A stretch of 64,000 nucleotides of DNA, taken from positions 6,713,501 through 6,777,500 of the forward strand of contig NC_085121.1 in the NCBI RefSeq assembly GCF_030269925.1, given 5' to 3'. How positions within the stretch are numbered: position 1 is the first letter of the stretch; each line of letters opens with the position of its first letter. This DNA comes from Bombyx mori. Its lineage: Eukaryota; Arthropoda; Insecta; Lepidoptera; Bombycidae. Position numbers and translations under genes: made by a program. A model generated the notes under the pieces. That model saw only the letters and a program-made list of their open reading frames with translations. It was not told where the DNA came from and ran no database searches. Positions 12,457 through 23,826 of the stretch are shown here, one piece after another.

Positions 12457-12693
12457 TAAAATATTACTTATTTTTTTTTAAATATAATTGTTATAATACA
12501 CCATCTTTAGATTTTAGATACATTAATAACATTTTATAAATAAAATTTATAGTAAAAATTCTACCTAGTCATCTTGTTTAAATTAATGTGTATAATAAAA
12601 CAATACTATGACAAAAATGGTTTTATTTGTTCTTTATATTTTGTATCCTATTTATCTACATAAAACTCTACTGTTCTTAATGATATAAAGTAA

Positions 12694-14019
12694 TTAAATT
12701 GGTGAAGGTCCTGTCTTCGTTTTTCTATTTAGTTTTCTATACAGGAACGACAAGCGCTTTTGTATTTCCTTCCATTTTGTAGGTCTCAATCTAGGTGTAC
12801 CAGTTTTTGCCCACATTTTCTTTTTTCTTAGTAGGATCTAACCAAATGATAAAATTGCATTAAATTACTATCCTAATATATGTTTATTTTTTTGTAGTTT
12901 ACCCACTACTTAATAAACCAATTCCATTAATTGACAAAAAACATGGTAATTTTCATTCAAATAAAATCCCCAATTTCACATAGATGACAGTGATTTAATA
13001 CATTAAATCTTACTTACAAATTAAGAGAATATTTATAAAATTCTGTGAAGTTTAGTTGGGATTATAGTAGTTGTAGCCGCAACTCAATGACTAGGATCAC
13101 CTTTTGGATAAGTAGAAAATTTTCACAACATTCAGTCTACTGAACAAAAACATGTATTTGTTGGAAGATGCAATTTTATAGTTATTTCCCACAGTTTCAT
13201 GTTTATGCCAATGAAGGGAGCTCAGTAAATAACATTTTGACAACCAATTCTTACCAGTTAAGCAAAATGTAAAAATATCAGAAACTTTTAAAAAAAGTAC
13301 CTAATGCACCCAAACATGAACATTTTGTAATCATTTCGGCTCGTAAATCGTGAGTTTCTGCAACTTGAAATTTTGCAAAAAGCTTTCTATTTATGAGTAC
13401 TATCTACAAAGAAATTGTGAGCTTCCAAAGCGACGGACCATAAAGGAACGTTTAGCCATCATTTCATGTACCAACTAAAACTTCCTAACTTTATAATACT
13501 CACATGATATTCATGTCCACTCACACCCCGAATCCATGACGGTATATTATATAATGTTTTAACTGGATGTAGATTACCAGGTCCTAAAATGTCTATATAG
13601 TCATTTTGTCCAAAAAGAGCTTTTCTTACTGACCAAGGATTATCAGGTCTGCAAGAGGAATTTTGTTTATTCAGTTTAAATTTTCTTAAGATTAAAAAAA
13701 CTGTGTTGTTAAAGAAATGAATTCAATAATTAACTAAATTTCGATATTCTTCTAACCTGTATTCAGGTATTGGTAGTGCCTTTCCTTCAGATCTAGGCAA
13801 GAGTCCACCACGCCAGATTTTCTCTTGGTAGCCATATCTCCTGACTAATCGTTTTTTATCGGCGTGATATCTTGTCCTTCAAGAAAAACAAAGTATTTTG
13901 TAATAAATTTTGTAAAGCATTACATTAGATTAATATTGTTCTCATTGCACTCCTAACCTTACAACGTTTACTGTGGGTTTCCAAACAACGCTTAGAATCC
14001 TCGAAGTTAACCAGCTCAT
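12694..14019 (-). CDS. mRpL51: Mitochondrial ribosomal protein mL51
   Basis: Four exons join in phase: 14019-13958, 13876-13757, 13648-13504 and 12837-12694, giving 156 aa. The product is a large-subunit protein of the mitochondrial ribosome, acting in matrix translation. Recognition rests on the middle and C-terminal parts: [20 protein letters not shown], the [12 protein letters not shown] segment, and a basic C-terminus with KKKMW and [13 protein letters not shown], matching the mL51 layout (family members are about 130-170 aa). The N-terminal [15 protein letters not shown] is basic and fits a mitochondrial presequence. It is tail to tail with the GMC gene, with 237 bp between stop codons. 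A MITE-A element starts 134 bp upstream of the start codon and may overlap the promoter. Confidence 0.9.
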
Positions 14020-14152
14020 TTTAAGCTGTAGAATATTTAATTATAAACTACTTATTTTAAAGTTCAAACAGTCTTATATATATTAGCATAAAACGTCCTT
14101 TAACAATAATTCAATAAATAAAATAAAGATTATTTATAATAGTTCATTTTTT

Positions 14153-14498
14153 AAAGGGATTTTATGACCTGGTAACTAAGACCTTTGGGTCAAGTCTTAT
14201 TTTAATTTTTATTCTTATTTTGATGAAAAATGATAATCTGAAGTGAAATGAAATGAAATGATATGGTATGAAATATAATCTCAGGAAAAGTGATGGTCAT
14301 TTACTGAGACTTTTTCAGTGGACTTTTTGGAGGATCCCGAGAAGTTACGTTCAGATTTGGATTGTCACACATTTGCGCACTTTCACAGATACTAAACAGT
14401 TAATAAACCACCGTTATTACACATATAAACCTGAAGAAACACTAAACGATTAAATAAAACAATTCACTCCATTCCACTCCTGCCAAAAAATCCTTTTG
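14153..14498 (+). mobile_element. MITE-A copy 1, upstream of mRpL51
   Basis: One terminus reads AAAGGGATTTT then ATGACCTGGTAACTAAGAC; the other is the imperfect inverse (CCAAAAAATCCTTTT). A GAAAT-repeat stretch lies at 14240-14262. The same arrangement recurs at 22656-22972 and, inverted, at 58557-58977, which defines a family. No coding capacity. The superfamily is unknown; a target duplication was not resolved. Confidence 0.65.
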
Positions 14499-14845
14499 TT
14501 AATATCTCTATCCCATGGAGTTAATAAGTACCTACAACATCCTTAGATGTTTTTTTCGTCCATTTGGGATAGGATCTTAGTCCCTAATAGCTTTCATAAA
14601 TATTAAAAACCGAAACCAATTTTACAGTATGAAAATTTAACAGGAACAAACGAAATGAAATAGAATTTAATGAGATAAGTTATGAAAAATCATGTGTTGG
14701 ATTAAATAAAATAAGTTCTCAGTAAAATGGTCCGAATTTATTAGGTTACTAGGTCCTATCTAGGTTTCTGGAATACCACATCTAAGTAAATCCTACAAAA
14801 AGCACCGTTGGGCTGTATCAGCGCCTTCAACTAAACAATACTCTG

Positions 14846-15011
14846 GGTAAGGTCAAGTATCTGGGAGTCATCCCGAATGCATCCAGGAACTTCTACCGTC
14901 ACGTAGACTGTCCATGAGCGCACTGCGCTTTCCTAGACAGACTACCCTGTGATCTGCAAGCGGAGTAAAATACGCTTACGTAATAAGGCAGCATAATTCA
15001 CGATTTATATT
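14846..15011 (+). mobile_element. Jockey-type LINE fragment, left half of the nest host
   Basis: It encodes degenerate KVKYLGV and LPCDLQAEXNT-type sequence homologous to 46165-46330 of the better LINE copy. The homology resumes at 19163-19335 (matching 46340-46510), so this element was split by the insertion at 15012-19162. Confidence 0.65.
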
Positions 15012-15762
15012 AGCCTCATAATGACATTGCTGGAGTCATGGTCCAGACGGCTGGCTGATCCTTCGGCTGGTCGTAGGGCCGTCGAGGCGATTCGCCCGGT
15101 CCTTGTGGATTGGGTGAATCGTGACAGAGGACGCCTCACTTTCCGGCTCACGCAGGTGCTCATTGGGCATGGTTGCTTCGGTGAGTTCCTGCACCGGATC
15201 GGAGCCGAGCCGACGGCAGAATGCCACCATTGTGGTTGCGACTTGGACACGGCGGAGCACACGCTCGTTGCCTGCCCCGCATGGGAGGGGTGGCGCCGTG
15301 TCCTCGTCGCAAAAATAGGAAACGACTTGTCGTTGGCGAGTGTTGTGGCATCGATGCTCGGCGACGACGAGTCGTGGAAGGCGATGCTCGACTTCTGCGA
15401 GTGCACCATCTCGCAGAAGGAGGCGGCGGGGCCAGTGAGAGACGCACAATCCCGCCGCCGTCGAGCGGGGGCCAGGGAGGCGGATTCCGCCCAAGCCCTG
15501 GTCCTCTAAGTGTTTCGGGTCCCCTTCACATGTCCGTCTGGGGACCGGCGAGGGGGGCCTAAGAAGACGACGTGCAAGCTGCTCTGCACGCGTTTTACGC
15601 AAGAGCATCCGGGTGATGGAAGGCCGGCTATCCTCGACCCACGCTGGTTCTGGTCCAGCGGGGTATTCCGTAGGATAGCTCACTCTAACCGGCGCCATCT
15701 AGGCGGGCTTCCGATAGCCTGCCGACCGAGAGGGCCGGTGGTCGTGGCGCCGACGACCGCCG

Positions 15763-18700
15763 CACAGTGGGTCGATTCTATGATTTTAGTGACTTAGGGA
15801 CCAACTTTGTTTTTTTATAAATTTTTTTATGTAGATAGATAGAGCTCGTTAATCTCAATAATAATTGTTTTGGGCAAAAATTACAAAAACTTTATAGTTT
15901 GGTCAGAAAAATGTGTTTTGTGATTTTTTTGTATGGAGCGGGTCACATTAAATTAAATTTCTGCTAAGTACCGCGAGGTCCCGCTTTGAAACTTTATTTT
16001 CCTTATACCTTGTCTAGTCTACTATCATTTGATGCTATGAACATGTGCATAAAGTTGCAACTCTGCCAAATAAATGGATCGAAAAAATTTAATAAATACA
16101 TAGAATAAAAACCTTTATATTTTTTTTCGTAAGTGCTTTTAAGTTAAATTTGATATGGATTAGTAAGTAAAAGCACGTAATGATACCCATAATTAAATAA
16201 TATCTAACAACAATACATTTAGTAGGTCTCTAATTATGCAATCTCTCTAAATATTATATATTTTGTTTCACCTTTCGATCTTTGGGTCAGAAGACGAAAG
16301 AAGATTGTGTAAAATATCCTCATTAGTCGACGTTCTACTTCTCATTCTTGAATAACATCTCTCTGTATATTTCCGAAAATCTTTATTGCGAGCTTCCGCT
16401 GCCTCTTCCGAGAGTTTACCTATACGAATGGCACCAAAGTTCTTCATTATTATATATCACTGCCATGTGCCAACAATTTATGGATACTGGAAGCCATATA
16501 TAATACCAGGGATATAAATTAACATACAATTCTGCAGTATAAAATTCCGAAAAATTGGAAACGCGCTCTCCAGATGCAACAGAGTGAAGAATCACGTGAA
16601 ACCTCTCTATTAATTTTTACGTATTCCTGTTATGCGGGCTGTTTCTTCTGCATCCCTGAAAAATCTTCTGGCAGTATTGCCATCATTGGTTGTTCCTACT
16701 CCTTGCTTGACAACATCTATAAGTAAACCGTATTCCTTTTTAAACGCTTGCTGTATAGCACTTTTTCTGGTTGTTATTTTTTCTTTGTCATCGCCCCTTG
16801 CAACTCCATTTCTTGAAGTCCAAACGATAAGACGTAAACAAAAAAAGTGTCATTTAAAAAATTATCTCACAGGAAACTACATACGATGAAAAAATTGTGA
16901 AGTAATAAAATTATATTTACCGATATGAAGTAAGCACTCCATGCATTTTATCCAGACATGTAAAGATGGCATTCCATACTGGAATATTTCTTCATTATTT
17001 TCTCTTTGCTATGCAAGTCACTCCAAAAAACTCTGACGGTTTTGCTTTGCAAATATCACAGACAACAGAAAATGTTTCTGAAAAATATGAGGTTATTTTG
17101 CCGTCTATCATCATCATGTGCCATTGATGCTTAACTTCAACTTGTTTGATTTTTGATGGCTGAAGTCTTTCTATTTCTTCTGTTATGCTAGCTTTTATAA
17201 TTGTCACTGTTGACTGCGTTTCTTTTGTAAATTTAAACATTATTGGACGGCAATAAAAAGTTGATGAGGGTAGGTCGTTTTCCCAAACAATTGTTCCATC
17301 AAATTTCTGAAGCCTTATAGGAACTAGACTTTGACCTGGGGCTCTATCAAAGCCTATTTGCTTATAAGCAGTAGCTCTCTTGCAGAGTCCAAATCCGAAG
17401 TAATCACATCTAAAAGCCTATATAGCGCCAAGTTTAGTAATGCTTGCATTTTAATAGCAGCTCCTTCTTCAGTAATAATTGCCTCGTCTTACCCTGGATA
17501 ACATTTGGTCTTTTCTTGCTTAATTTTATATTAAGAAGGGTATAAATCAGACCCATTTTCACTTGCTGCTTCTCTTAGGTTTATATACTGCCACTTAATT
17601 TAAGTGAAACTAATATTGCCTTATCGGGAGAATATGTACTACTTTTCACTTTACTTGTAATTAAATACTCATTAACTTTTTCTAGATCTTCGGGGTGATT
17701 TTGACAAGTGGTTCATTATTTCTCCTACATCTTCATTTCTAGTGTTTCTCAAACTAGGAATTGTAGTAGCTTTCATTTCATCCGGGGATAACGAAAGCGA
17801 TTGGTAAATTTGTTCAATGCGTCTTCGTTTTTGCCTGGATCCCAATTCTTCAAAAGGTTTTCGAGGTGCAAAAATAGATGTCGAGGCTTCTGTAGTACAT
17901 TTGAGGGTGGTACATTTTCAACATCTTGAGTATTAGAAATCTCGAGCCTTTCATGTGCAGTGTTGATAGCTTCAGGTATCATTCCTGCGGGCCAGTTTAT
18001 TGCACATTCTAACCAATCACATTTTTTTCTTATAAACTGTGCTAACATGCGACTACTTCGTTTCCATATTGCACTTATATTTGAACAAAATTGCGTACAG
18101 AACTTTTGGAGCTCAACATTTTTCTCTTCGGTCACGTTTATTTGATTTTGTAGGAATTGAAAGAATTTTTTATTATCAGACAGCGACTGTAGTTGCTCTT
18201 TTAAAATCATAAATAATCCTAAATTGTTAACAAAATTACCAATTATAACGGAAACAGCAAGATCACAACGACAATCACGAGATGTTAGTAGTAGTACGAA
18301 TAAACGAACACTAGTTAGTATATAATAAACATGGTCACTTTATACTTCCAGAGAAAAACAAATGTTTACTATATTTTGTACTACCCAGTAATGGCTACTT
18401 AACTAATTATCCTCATTAAATAATGTTAACTATCTTAATAATTAGAGAGATTGCTTAATTAGAGACCTACTAAATGTATTGTGGTTAGGTATTATGTAAT
18501 TATGGGTATCATTACGTGCTTTTACTAATCCATATCAAATTTAACTTAAAAGCACTTACGAAAAAAAATATAAAGGTTTTTATTCTATGTATTTATTAAA
18601 TTTTTTCGATCCATTTATTTGGCAGAGTTGCAACTTTATGCACATGTTCATAGCATCAAATGATAGTAGACTAGACAAGGTATAAGGAAAATAAAGTTTC

Positions 18701-18925
18701 AAAGCGGGACCTCGCGGTACTTAGCAGGAATTTAATTTAATGTGACCCGCTCCATACAAAAAAATCACAAAACACATTTTTCTGACCAAACTATAAAGTT
18801 TTTGTAATTTTTGCCCAAAACAATTATTATTGAGATTAACGAGCTCTATCTATCTACATAAAAAAAATTATAAAAAAACAAAGTTGGTCCCTAAGTCACT
18901 AAAATCACAGTATCGACCCACTGTG
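15763..18925 (-). mobile_element. Transib (RAG1-superfamily) DNA transposon, 3163 bp
   Basis: The element begins CACAGTGGGTCGAT and ends with the inverse, flanked by the 5-bp duplication CGCCG (15758-15762 and 18926-18930). CACAGTG is identical to the consensus V(D)J recombination heptamer; Transib ends are known to resemble it, and their target duplications are 5 bp and GC-rich. The terminal inverted repeats are about 480-490 bp (15763-~16247 and ~18437-18925) and differ at only a few per cent of positions. That is long for this superfamily. The interior carries a broken transposase gene on the minus strand. It sits in the 3' UTR of the R1-clade LINE. Confidence 0.88.
16262..18210 (-). pseudogene. 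Transib transposase relic, RAG1-core-like
   Basis: Minus-strand homology runs through several frames from about 18210 to 16262. The intact N-terminal frame (18210-17773, 145 codons) is followed by frame changes and stops. Then come a Transib-like block around 17400-17000 with MMMIDGK and a C-x2-C motif (CDICKAKPSEF), a block with KQGVGTTNDGNTARRFF near 16690, and a C-terminal block with GKLSEEAAEARNKDFRKY near 16400. By family knowledge, the DGK aspartate and the glutamate in EEAAEARNK sit where RAG1 has catalytic Asp and Glu of its DDE triad; this alignment is by eye. At least three frame disruptions make it inactive. Confidence 0.8.
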
Positions 18926-19162
18926 CGCCGGTCCGGCTTCTCGAGGGGGAGGGTGATGGGAGAGATGTGCTCCGCACTAAACGCTTCACTTTCCTCCCTT
19001 TGCCTCTTTATGAGTTCTGTCTCATGCGAGGTTTGGACGTTGGTTGTTGAGCGACAGATTTTAGTCAGTTCGACTCTGACATGCTCCGCCCTCCATCCCC
19101 AGTGGAGGGCGGAAGTCCGGCGATTTCCTCCTGACCAAAAAAAAAGAGCCTCATAATGACAT

Positions 19163-19335
19163 AATATACTAATGTGGTGATCACTAACGCGGCCACACTC
19201 GCGTAAGACTTGTTCCGTTTGAATATGTTAGTCGTCGGAGCACCGTGGTACGTGAGAAATGTGAATCTTCACCATAATCTGGGTCTCGAACAAGTCGGTC
19301 CGTATGTACCATACCTGAAGTCAATTTCATGATTG
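19163..19335 (+). mobile_element. Jockey-type LINE fragment, right half of the nest host
   Basis: It continues the LINE interrupted at 15012 (GCGGCCACACTCGCGTAAG; GTCGGAGCACCGTGGTACGT), with homology to 46340-46510. Degenerate and frameless. Confidence 0.6.
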
Positions 19336-19535
19336 TATTCACTTATCCCCCTCCTAGATGCACGAGCATTCAGCATACTCAGGGTAGCCTGGTGGATATG
19401 TGTGTGTCTGTAGCAACTGATTAAGTCAGAGGAGCAAAAATAATGGAAAATGTACTAGATTATGACTGACTATGTCAAACAAGAAACCGTCAAATAATTA
19501 TAAAGTGTTTAATAACTTTTTATTGAGGGAAAAAC

Positions 19536-22507
19536 TTAGATTACAACACGACCCCGTTTAGATGCTGCTTTGATAATTTTAGTCTTCTTTTCTTTTTTCT
19601 TCTTACTAATATTTTCTTTTCTTTTCTTCTGTCTTTCATTCTTCTTTTGCTCTACTGAACTAATCCTGTTTTCCCATTGCTTTTTACTTTGCTTTTTCTT
19701 TTGCTCCTGTAACCAAAAACATTTATTTAAAACATATATGTACATATATTTTTTTTATTGCTTAGATAGGTGGACGGGCTCACGGCCCACCTGGTGCTAA
19801 GTGGTTACTGGAGCCCATAGACATCTACGACGTAAATACCGCCACTCACCTTGAGATATGAGTTCTAAGGTCTCAGTATAGTTACAACGGCTGCCCCACC
19901 CTTCAAACCGAAACACATTACTGCTTCACCGCAGAAATAGGCGCGGTGGTGTTACCTGCCCGTGCGGACTCACAAGAGGTCCAACCACCAGTAAAAAGTG
20001 GTTAACTGGTCCACTACCAGTAAAAAGTGATTAACTGGTCCTACCACCAATGGTTGATGCCATTCTCATCCACATCTGCCCTGCCGTCCTGACTATGTCC
20101 TTGGTTCACAGTGCAATAGAAACCTAATATTAATTTTAAAACAATAATTTTAAAAACAATCTTGAAAATAATATAAATGTTATATTATTGTCTATGATTC
20201 TGACTCTGACTATTGTCAATTGAGGATTATCTTATCAAATTATAAATGAGAAAGGATCAATATATGTATTAACATACATCAATATACAATTAGATGAAAC
20301 ATAATAATTTTCATTACAAGTTTAATGTAGATTATCCACACAAAATCAAACAAACTGCATAGCTATAAGATCTAGAAATTTGTAAAATAATGGTTTAGTG
20401 CTGGTTGATTAAAAAAGTAGCATTTCGGCAGATATCTCCCAATTTATCATTGCCTAGATTTTTGGAAAAGCTTCTCATTCTTGGTCAAGACGAGGGAAAA
20501 AAGCCAAAAGCAAGGCACCAACAAGATGTTGAATACTATAAAGATGATAGTTAGGAGTCAGCATCCAACAGGCGGTCCACTTCATAGAGGACCGATCTTC
20601 ATGCAAAGAGTTTCGAGTAATTATAGGTGTGGTCGCATACCTCAGTAATGAAGGACCAACAGAGAAGAATATTTTGTCAAAAAAAATAAATGTCAACAAA
20701 CATAATTTACAAATTGTAAAATCTGCTTAAACAGTGCTACAATTATAATGTAGTTATATTTGCATAATAACAATGAAAAATTTTAATAGAAATTAAGCTA
20801 GACATTCAATGAAACTACTTTAATACAGTACCACTTTTGATTTTTGTTTAAAAATGACAGTAAGCATCTGAAGTTAGCAGACAGATACTCCTGACTTTAA
20901 CCATAAATAAATAGAAACTGTTAAGTATAACTATGCATAGGAGTCTCAACATTAAGTTCTGTGATTACCTCTTAGTGTATGTAAGCATAAGGTTAATTTA
21001 AAAACTTGATTGTAATTAATTATAGTGTGGAATATAAAATATTAATCTTTAAAAAATTACTAAAAGGTACAATACAACAATGAAACCAATTATGGACTTA
21101 CCATTTTTTTTATAGATTTCTTCAATAACATTGGATCATCTTTAACTTTTTGTCCCTCAGCTTTCTGTAAAATTGTTTTCCATGCCAACTTTTCCTTCAT
21201 CTCCTTAACTTTAGTTTTGTCTTCCTTTTCCTCCATTTCTCTAAACTTCTCATCTTGGTGTTTTAAATTTTCTAGAATTTTTTTAGGATTTTTTTCAGTT
21301 TTAGATCCCTTTTCTGTAAATGTTTGCAACAATTAGTTTAAAAACAATGTTCAATGGGCCAATCACCAATATTTAACAATTTGATTTGTTTAATTGCTAG
21401 AGCAGAAAGATTTCATTTCCAAGTCCATCAGTAAGTAGTTATTATCTTTTCCGGTTTCAAGGAAATGTAAAAAAAGCTATATAACATTATGCAGGCATAA
21501 TGTAGACCTGCAAATATTGCTGGTCTTTAGCCATTACATTTTTTTCTTACCAATTCAATTACTAATGTTACACCCTAGCTCATGCAACTACTTATGCCTT
21601 CCATCATTCGACCATCATAACACTCATCTCATTTACCTACAAAACTTCTTTCACTCTTGCCTCTAATAGCTATCTTGAGCACTGATGGCAGAAAGTATGG
21701 TATATGTATTTCTAGTGTTTGACAGTACATACATTATACTATCCATAGATTATAGTCTAACAAACATGAACTGCCTGTACATGAATTCATTTGTGATAAA
21801 AAGATATTTCTGACACTGCGTGGTAGTTGTGAGCATTAATTACCTTTATTGCCAAAATTATCAAAATTAAACTTTGAAAATACTAATTTCGCATCTGTAT
21901 TGAAAACTGGTTTAGGTGCGGAAATTTTATGTTTCTGTTCAATTTGATTATTCTCATCCTCCAACAATGATTTATCTATGTTTAGTTTTTTTGTTTTATT
22001 CAATCTTTCTTTCTTTTTAATTTTTTTATTTAATTTACTATTTAAACTCTTTTTTACGAGTTTTGTTTTCAAATTATGTTTTTGTTGTGATTTCAATTTT
22101 TCCAATTTCTCTTCCAACTCAGCAATGCTCCGGGCCCGTTTTGGTAAATCCTTTTCCTCATTTTCATTTTTACTGCCTGTATAGATTTCATAGTCTGCGT
22201 CTTCATCGGCACCTAAAAATGCATCATTCTTATAAAAAAAATTATTTCAACAAGTTTATCTATTGACGCATTATAATTTTAAATACCTTTAATCTAACCT
22301 TAAAATTTTCTACAATCATACAACTATTACCATACCTCAAGGTATACTGCAAGACTAGTTAAACACAGCTGATAATCAATGTTATTACTCACCTTTTGTT
22401 AAAATTGAAACAGGCATAACTGAAAATATGCCTTTTATAAAGTTGAACTCTCTCTGCAACTCATTTTTTACTTGTTTATTTTTCCTAGGTTTCTTCTGAA
22501 CAATCAT
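19536..22507 (-). CDS. Surf6: SURF6 family nucleolar protein
   Basis: Four exons join in phase: 22507-22393, 22212-21844, 21313-21102 and 19706-19536, giving 288 aa. SURF6 proteins are basic nucleolar RNA-binding factors in ribosome biogenesis. The conserved C-terminal part is clear: FSKFNFDNFG, then LAWKTILQKAEGQKVKDDP with MLLKKSIKKM, then SKKQWENRISSVEQKKNERQ and a lysine-rich tail. This is the usual order of the SURF6 domain. The N-terminal half is charged and low in complexity (KKIKKKERLNKTKK), as in other insects. The start is the ATG right after a CTTTCAG acceptor, so a 5' UTR intron is likely. The last intron (19707-21101) contains a Bm1 insertion. MITE-A copy 2 begins 149 bp upstream of the ATG. 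Confidence 0.88.
19751..20055 (-). repeat. Bm1 SINE, 5'-truncated, in SURF6 intron
   Basis: Antisense Bm1 body from the TGCTTAGATAGGTGGACG end to ACCTCTTGTGAG, matching the full copy at 49401. Its truncated end carries a local duplication of AACCACCAGTAAAAAGTG-like sequence (19985-20040). Confidence 0.8.
20060..21100. other. SURF6 intron, no further element recognised
   Basis: AT-rich; the short open frames (for example 20475-20699) have no recognisable homology or splice logic. Confidence 0.4.
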
Positions 22508-22655
22508 CTGAAAGTCGGTTAACAAAAATGACAATTTTCGTAAATAATTAACTATTTATCAGATTTACAATTTATGCAAAATTCAACAAATGCAATAAAT
22601 GTTAAATTTTATGAAAATTGTTGATGAATGATGGCCCAGTACATACGGATTTTTT

Positions 22656-22972
22656 TAAAGAGATTTTATGACCTGGTAACTGAGACCTTTAAGTCATGTC
22701 TTATTTTAATTTATATTATTCATATTTTTATGAAAAATTATATTATGGAGTGAAATGAAATGAAGATGATTAATTTGAGACACTAATCAACTGGTATGAA
22801 ATTAAATGAAATGAATTGAGATGATATGGGATGAAATATAATCTCAGTAAAATGGTGGTCATTTACTAAGATTTTTTCCACTTATTACGTTAAACCTGAA
22901 GAAACACAAAATAGACAAAATAAAACAAATAACACAACTTCAATCCTCGCGTTCCCGCCAAAAAATACGTTT
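22656..22972 (+). mobile_element. MITE-A copy 2, upstream of SURF6
   Basis: It has the same ends and GAAAT-rich interior as the copy at 14153, with its ATGACCTGGTAAC end toward the SURF6 start codon 149 bp away. Confidence 0.65.
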
Positions 22973-22997
22973 CAAGCTTATTTATACATTTAGTATA

Positions 22998-23034
22998 ATA
23001 TCTATGATTTCAATCAACTTGAAATCATAGATAT
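22998..23034. repeat. Perfect 16-bp inverted repeat with 5-nt loop
   Basis: Arms 22998-23013 (ATATCTATGATTTCAA) and 23019-23034 are exactly complementary, with loop TCAAC. Confidence 0.8.
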
Positions 23035-23282
23035 ATATCTTGACTTTCTTTCGACTTTTTTTGGCTCCAAAGATATATATTATTCATTTAGATCAGTAGC
23101 TCAGTGATCCAATTTAATTGATTAGTCTCTGAATTAATTCATTTCTTCGTCTAGCTAGATCATTTAGCTCAGTATACATTGATCACTCTTTGTATTGGAA
23201 TATTTACAATGGTCAGTTCATTCATTCATTTTGTAACTGTCAGGGCCTATCTAAACACGTACCGTACAAATACACAATATAG

Positions 23283-23545
23283 TCGGCCGTCTGGTGTAGT
23301 GGTAAGTGACATGGTCACTATACAAGGGGGTCGCGGGTTCGAATCCCGCCAAGGGAAGATATTTGTATGATAAATATAAATGTCTTTTCCAGGGTTATGG
23401 ATGTATATTAAATATATGTGTGTATAATAAAAATCTTACATTTATATCCATTATCTGGTACCTGTAACACAAGTTCTTTACGAACTTATCACGGGACCAG
23501 TTAACGTGGCGTGATTGTTAGTAAATATTTATTTATTATTATTAT
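23283..23545 (+). repeat. tRNA-derived SINE, copy 2
   Basis: Nearly identical to the copy at 7861-8127, including box A, box B and the (TTTA/TTA)n tail. It is immediately followed by an antisense Bm1. Confidence 0.8.
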
Positions 23546-23587
23546 TATTATTATAGTTTATATTTACACTTATTTATTATTAAACTT

Positions 23588-23826
23588 ATTGGTGGTACCT
23601 ACCCGCGCGGACACACAAGAGGTCCTACCACCAGTAATAACATAAATTATGATTTTGCAGATTTAATTTTTATTACACGATGCTATTCCTTCACCGTGGA
23701 AGTCAATCGTGATAGTTTTTTGAGTACGTATTTCATTAGAAAAATTGGTACCCGCCTGAGATTCGAACACCGGTGCGTCGCTCATAACGAATGCACCGGA
23801 CGTCATAACCTTTAGGCCACGACGAC
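23588..23826 (-). repeat. Bm1 SINE head and mid part, 3'-truncated
   Basis: The antisense strand carries the tRNA-like head (GGTGTTCGAATCT with CGTCCGGTGCATTCGT) and part of the body. The 3' third is missing. Confidence 0.75.

Larger units (their letters stand above)
15012..19162 (+). mobile_element. 5'-truncated R1-clade LINE with 16-bp target duplication, itself split by Transib
   Basis: AGCCTCATAATGACAT occurs at 15012-15027 and 19147-19162, flanking the insert. The frame 15028-15509 encodes the ORF2 C-terminal domain with the CCHC-type zinc knuckle (ECHHCGCDLDTAEHTLVAC) typical of the R1 clade (R1, TRAS, SART). A GC-rich 3' UTR follows to 15762, resumes at 18931 after the Transib insertion, and ends in poly(A) at 19137-19145. 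The 3' UTR tail is shared with the minus-strand copy at 63765-64000. Confidence 0.85.

Noticed and set aside
15036..15698. Long minus-strand open frame (220 codons)
   Set aside because: GC-rich antisense shadow of the R1-clade ORF2 C-terminus and 3' UTR; no domain on this strand.
19570..19800. Plus-strand hydrophobic Phe-rich frame
   Set aside because: It is the antisense of the lysine-rich SURF6 last exon.
21978..22184. Plus-strand frame with apparent transmembrane segments
   Set aside because: Antisense of the charged SURF6 exon 2; hydrophobicity is a complement effect.
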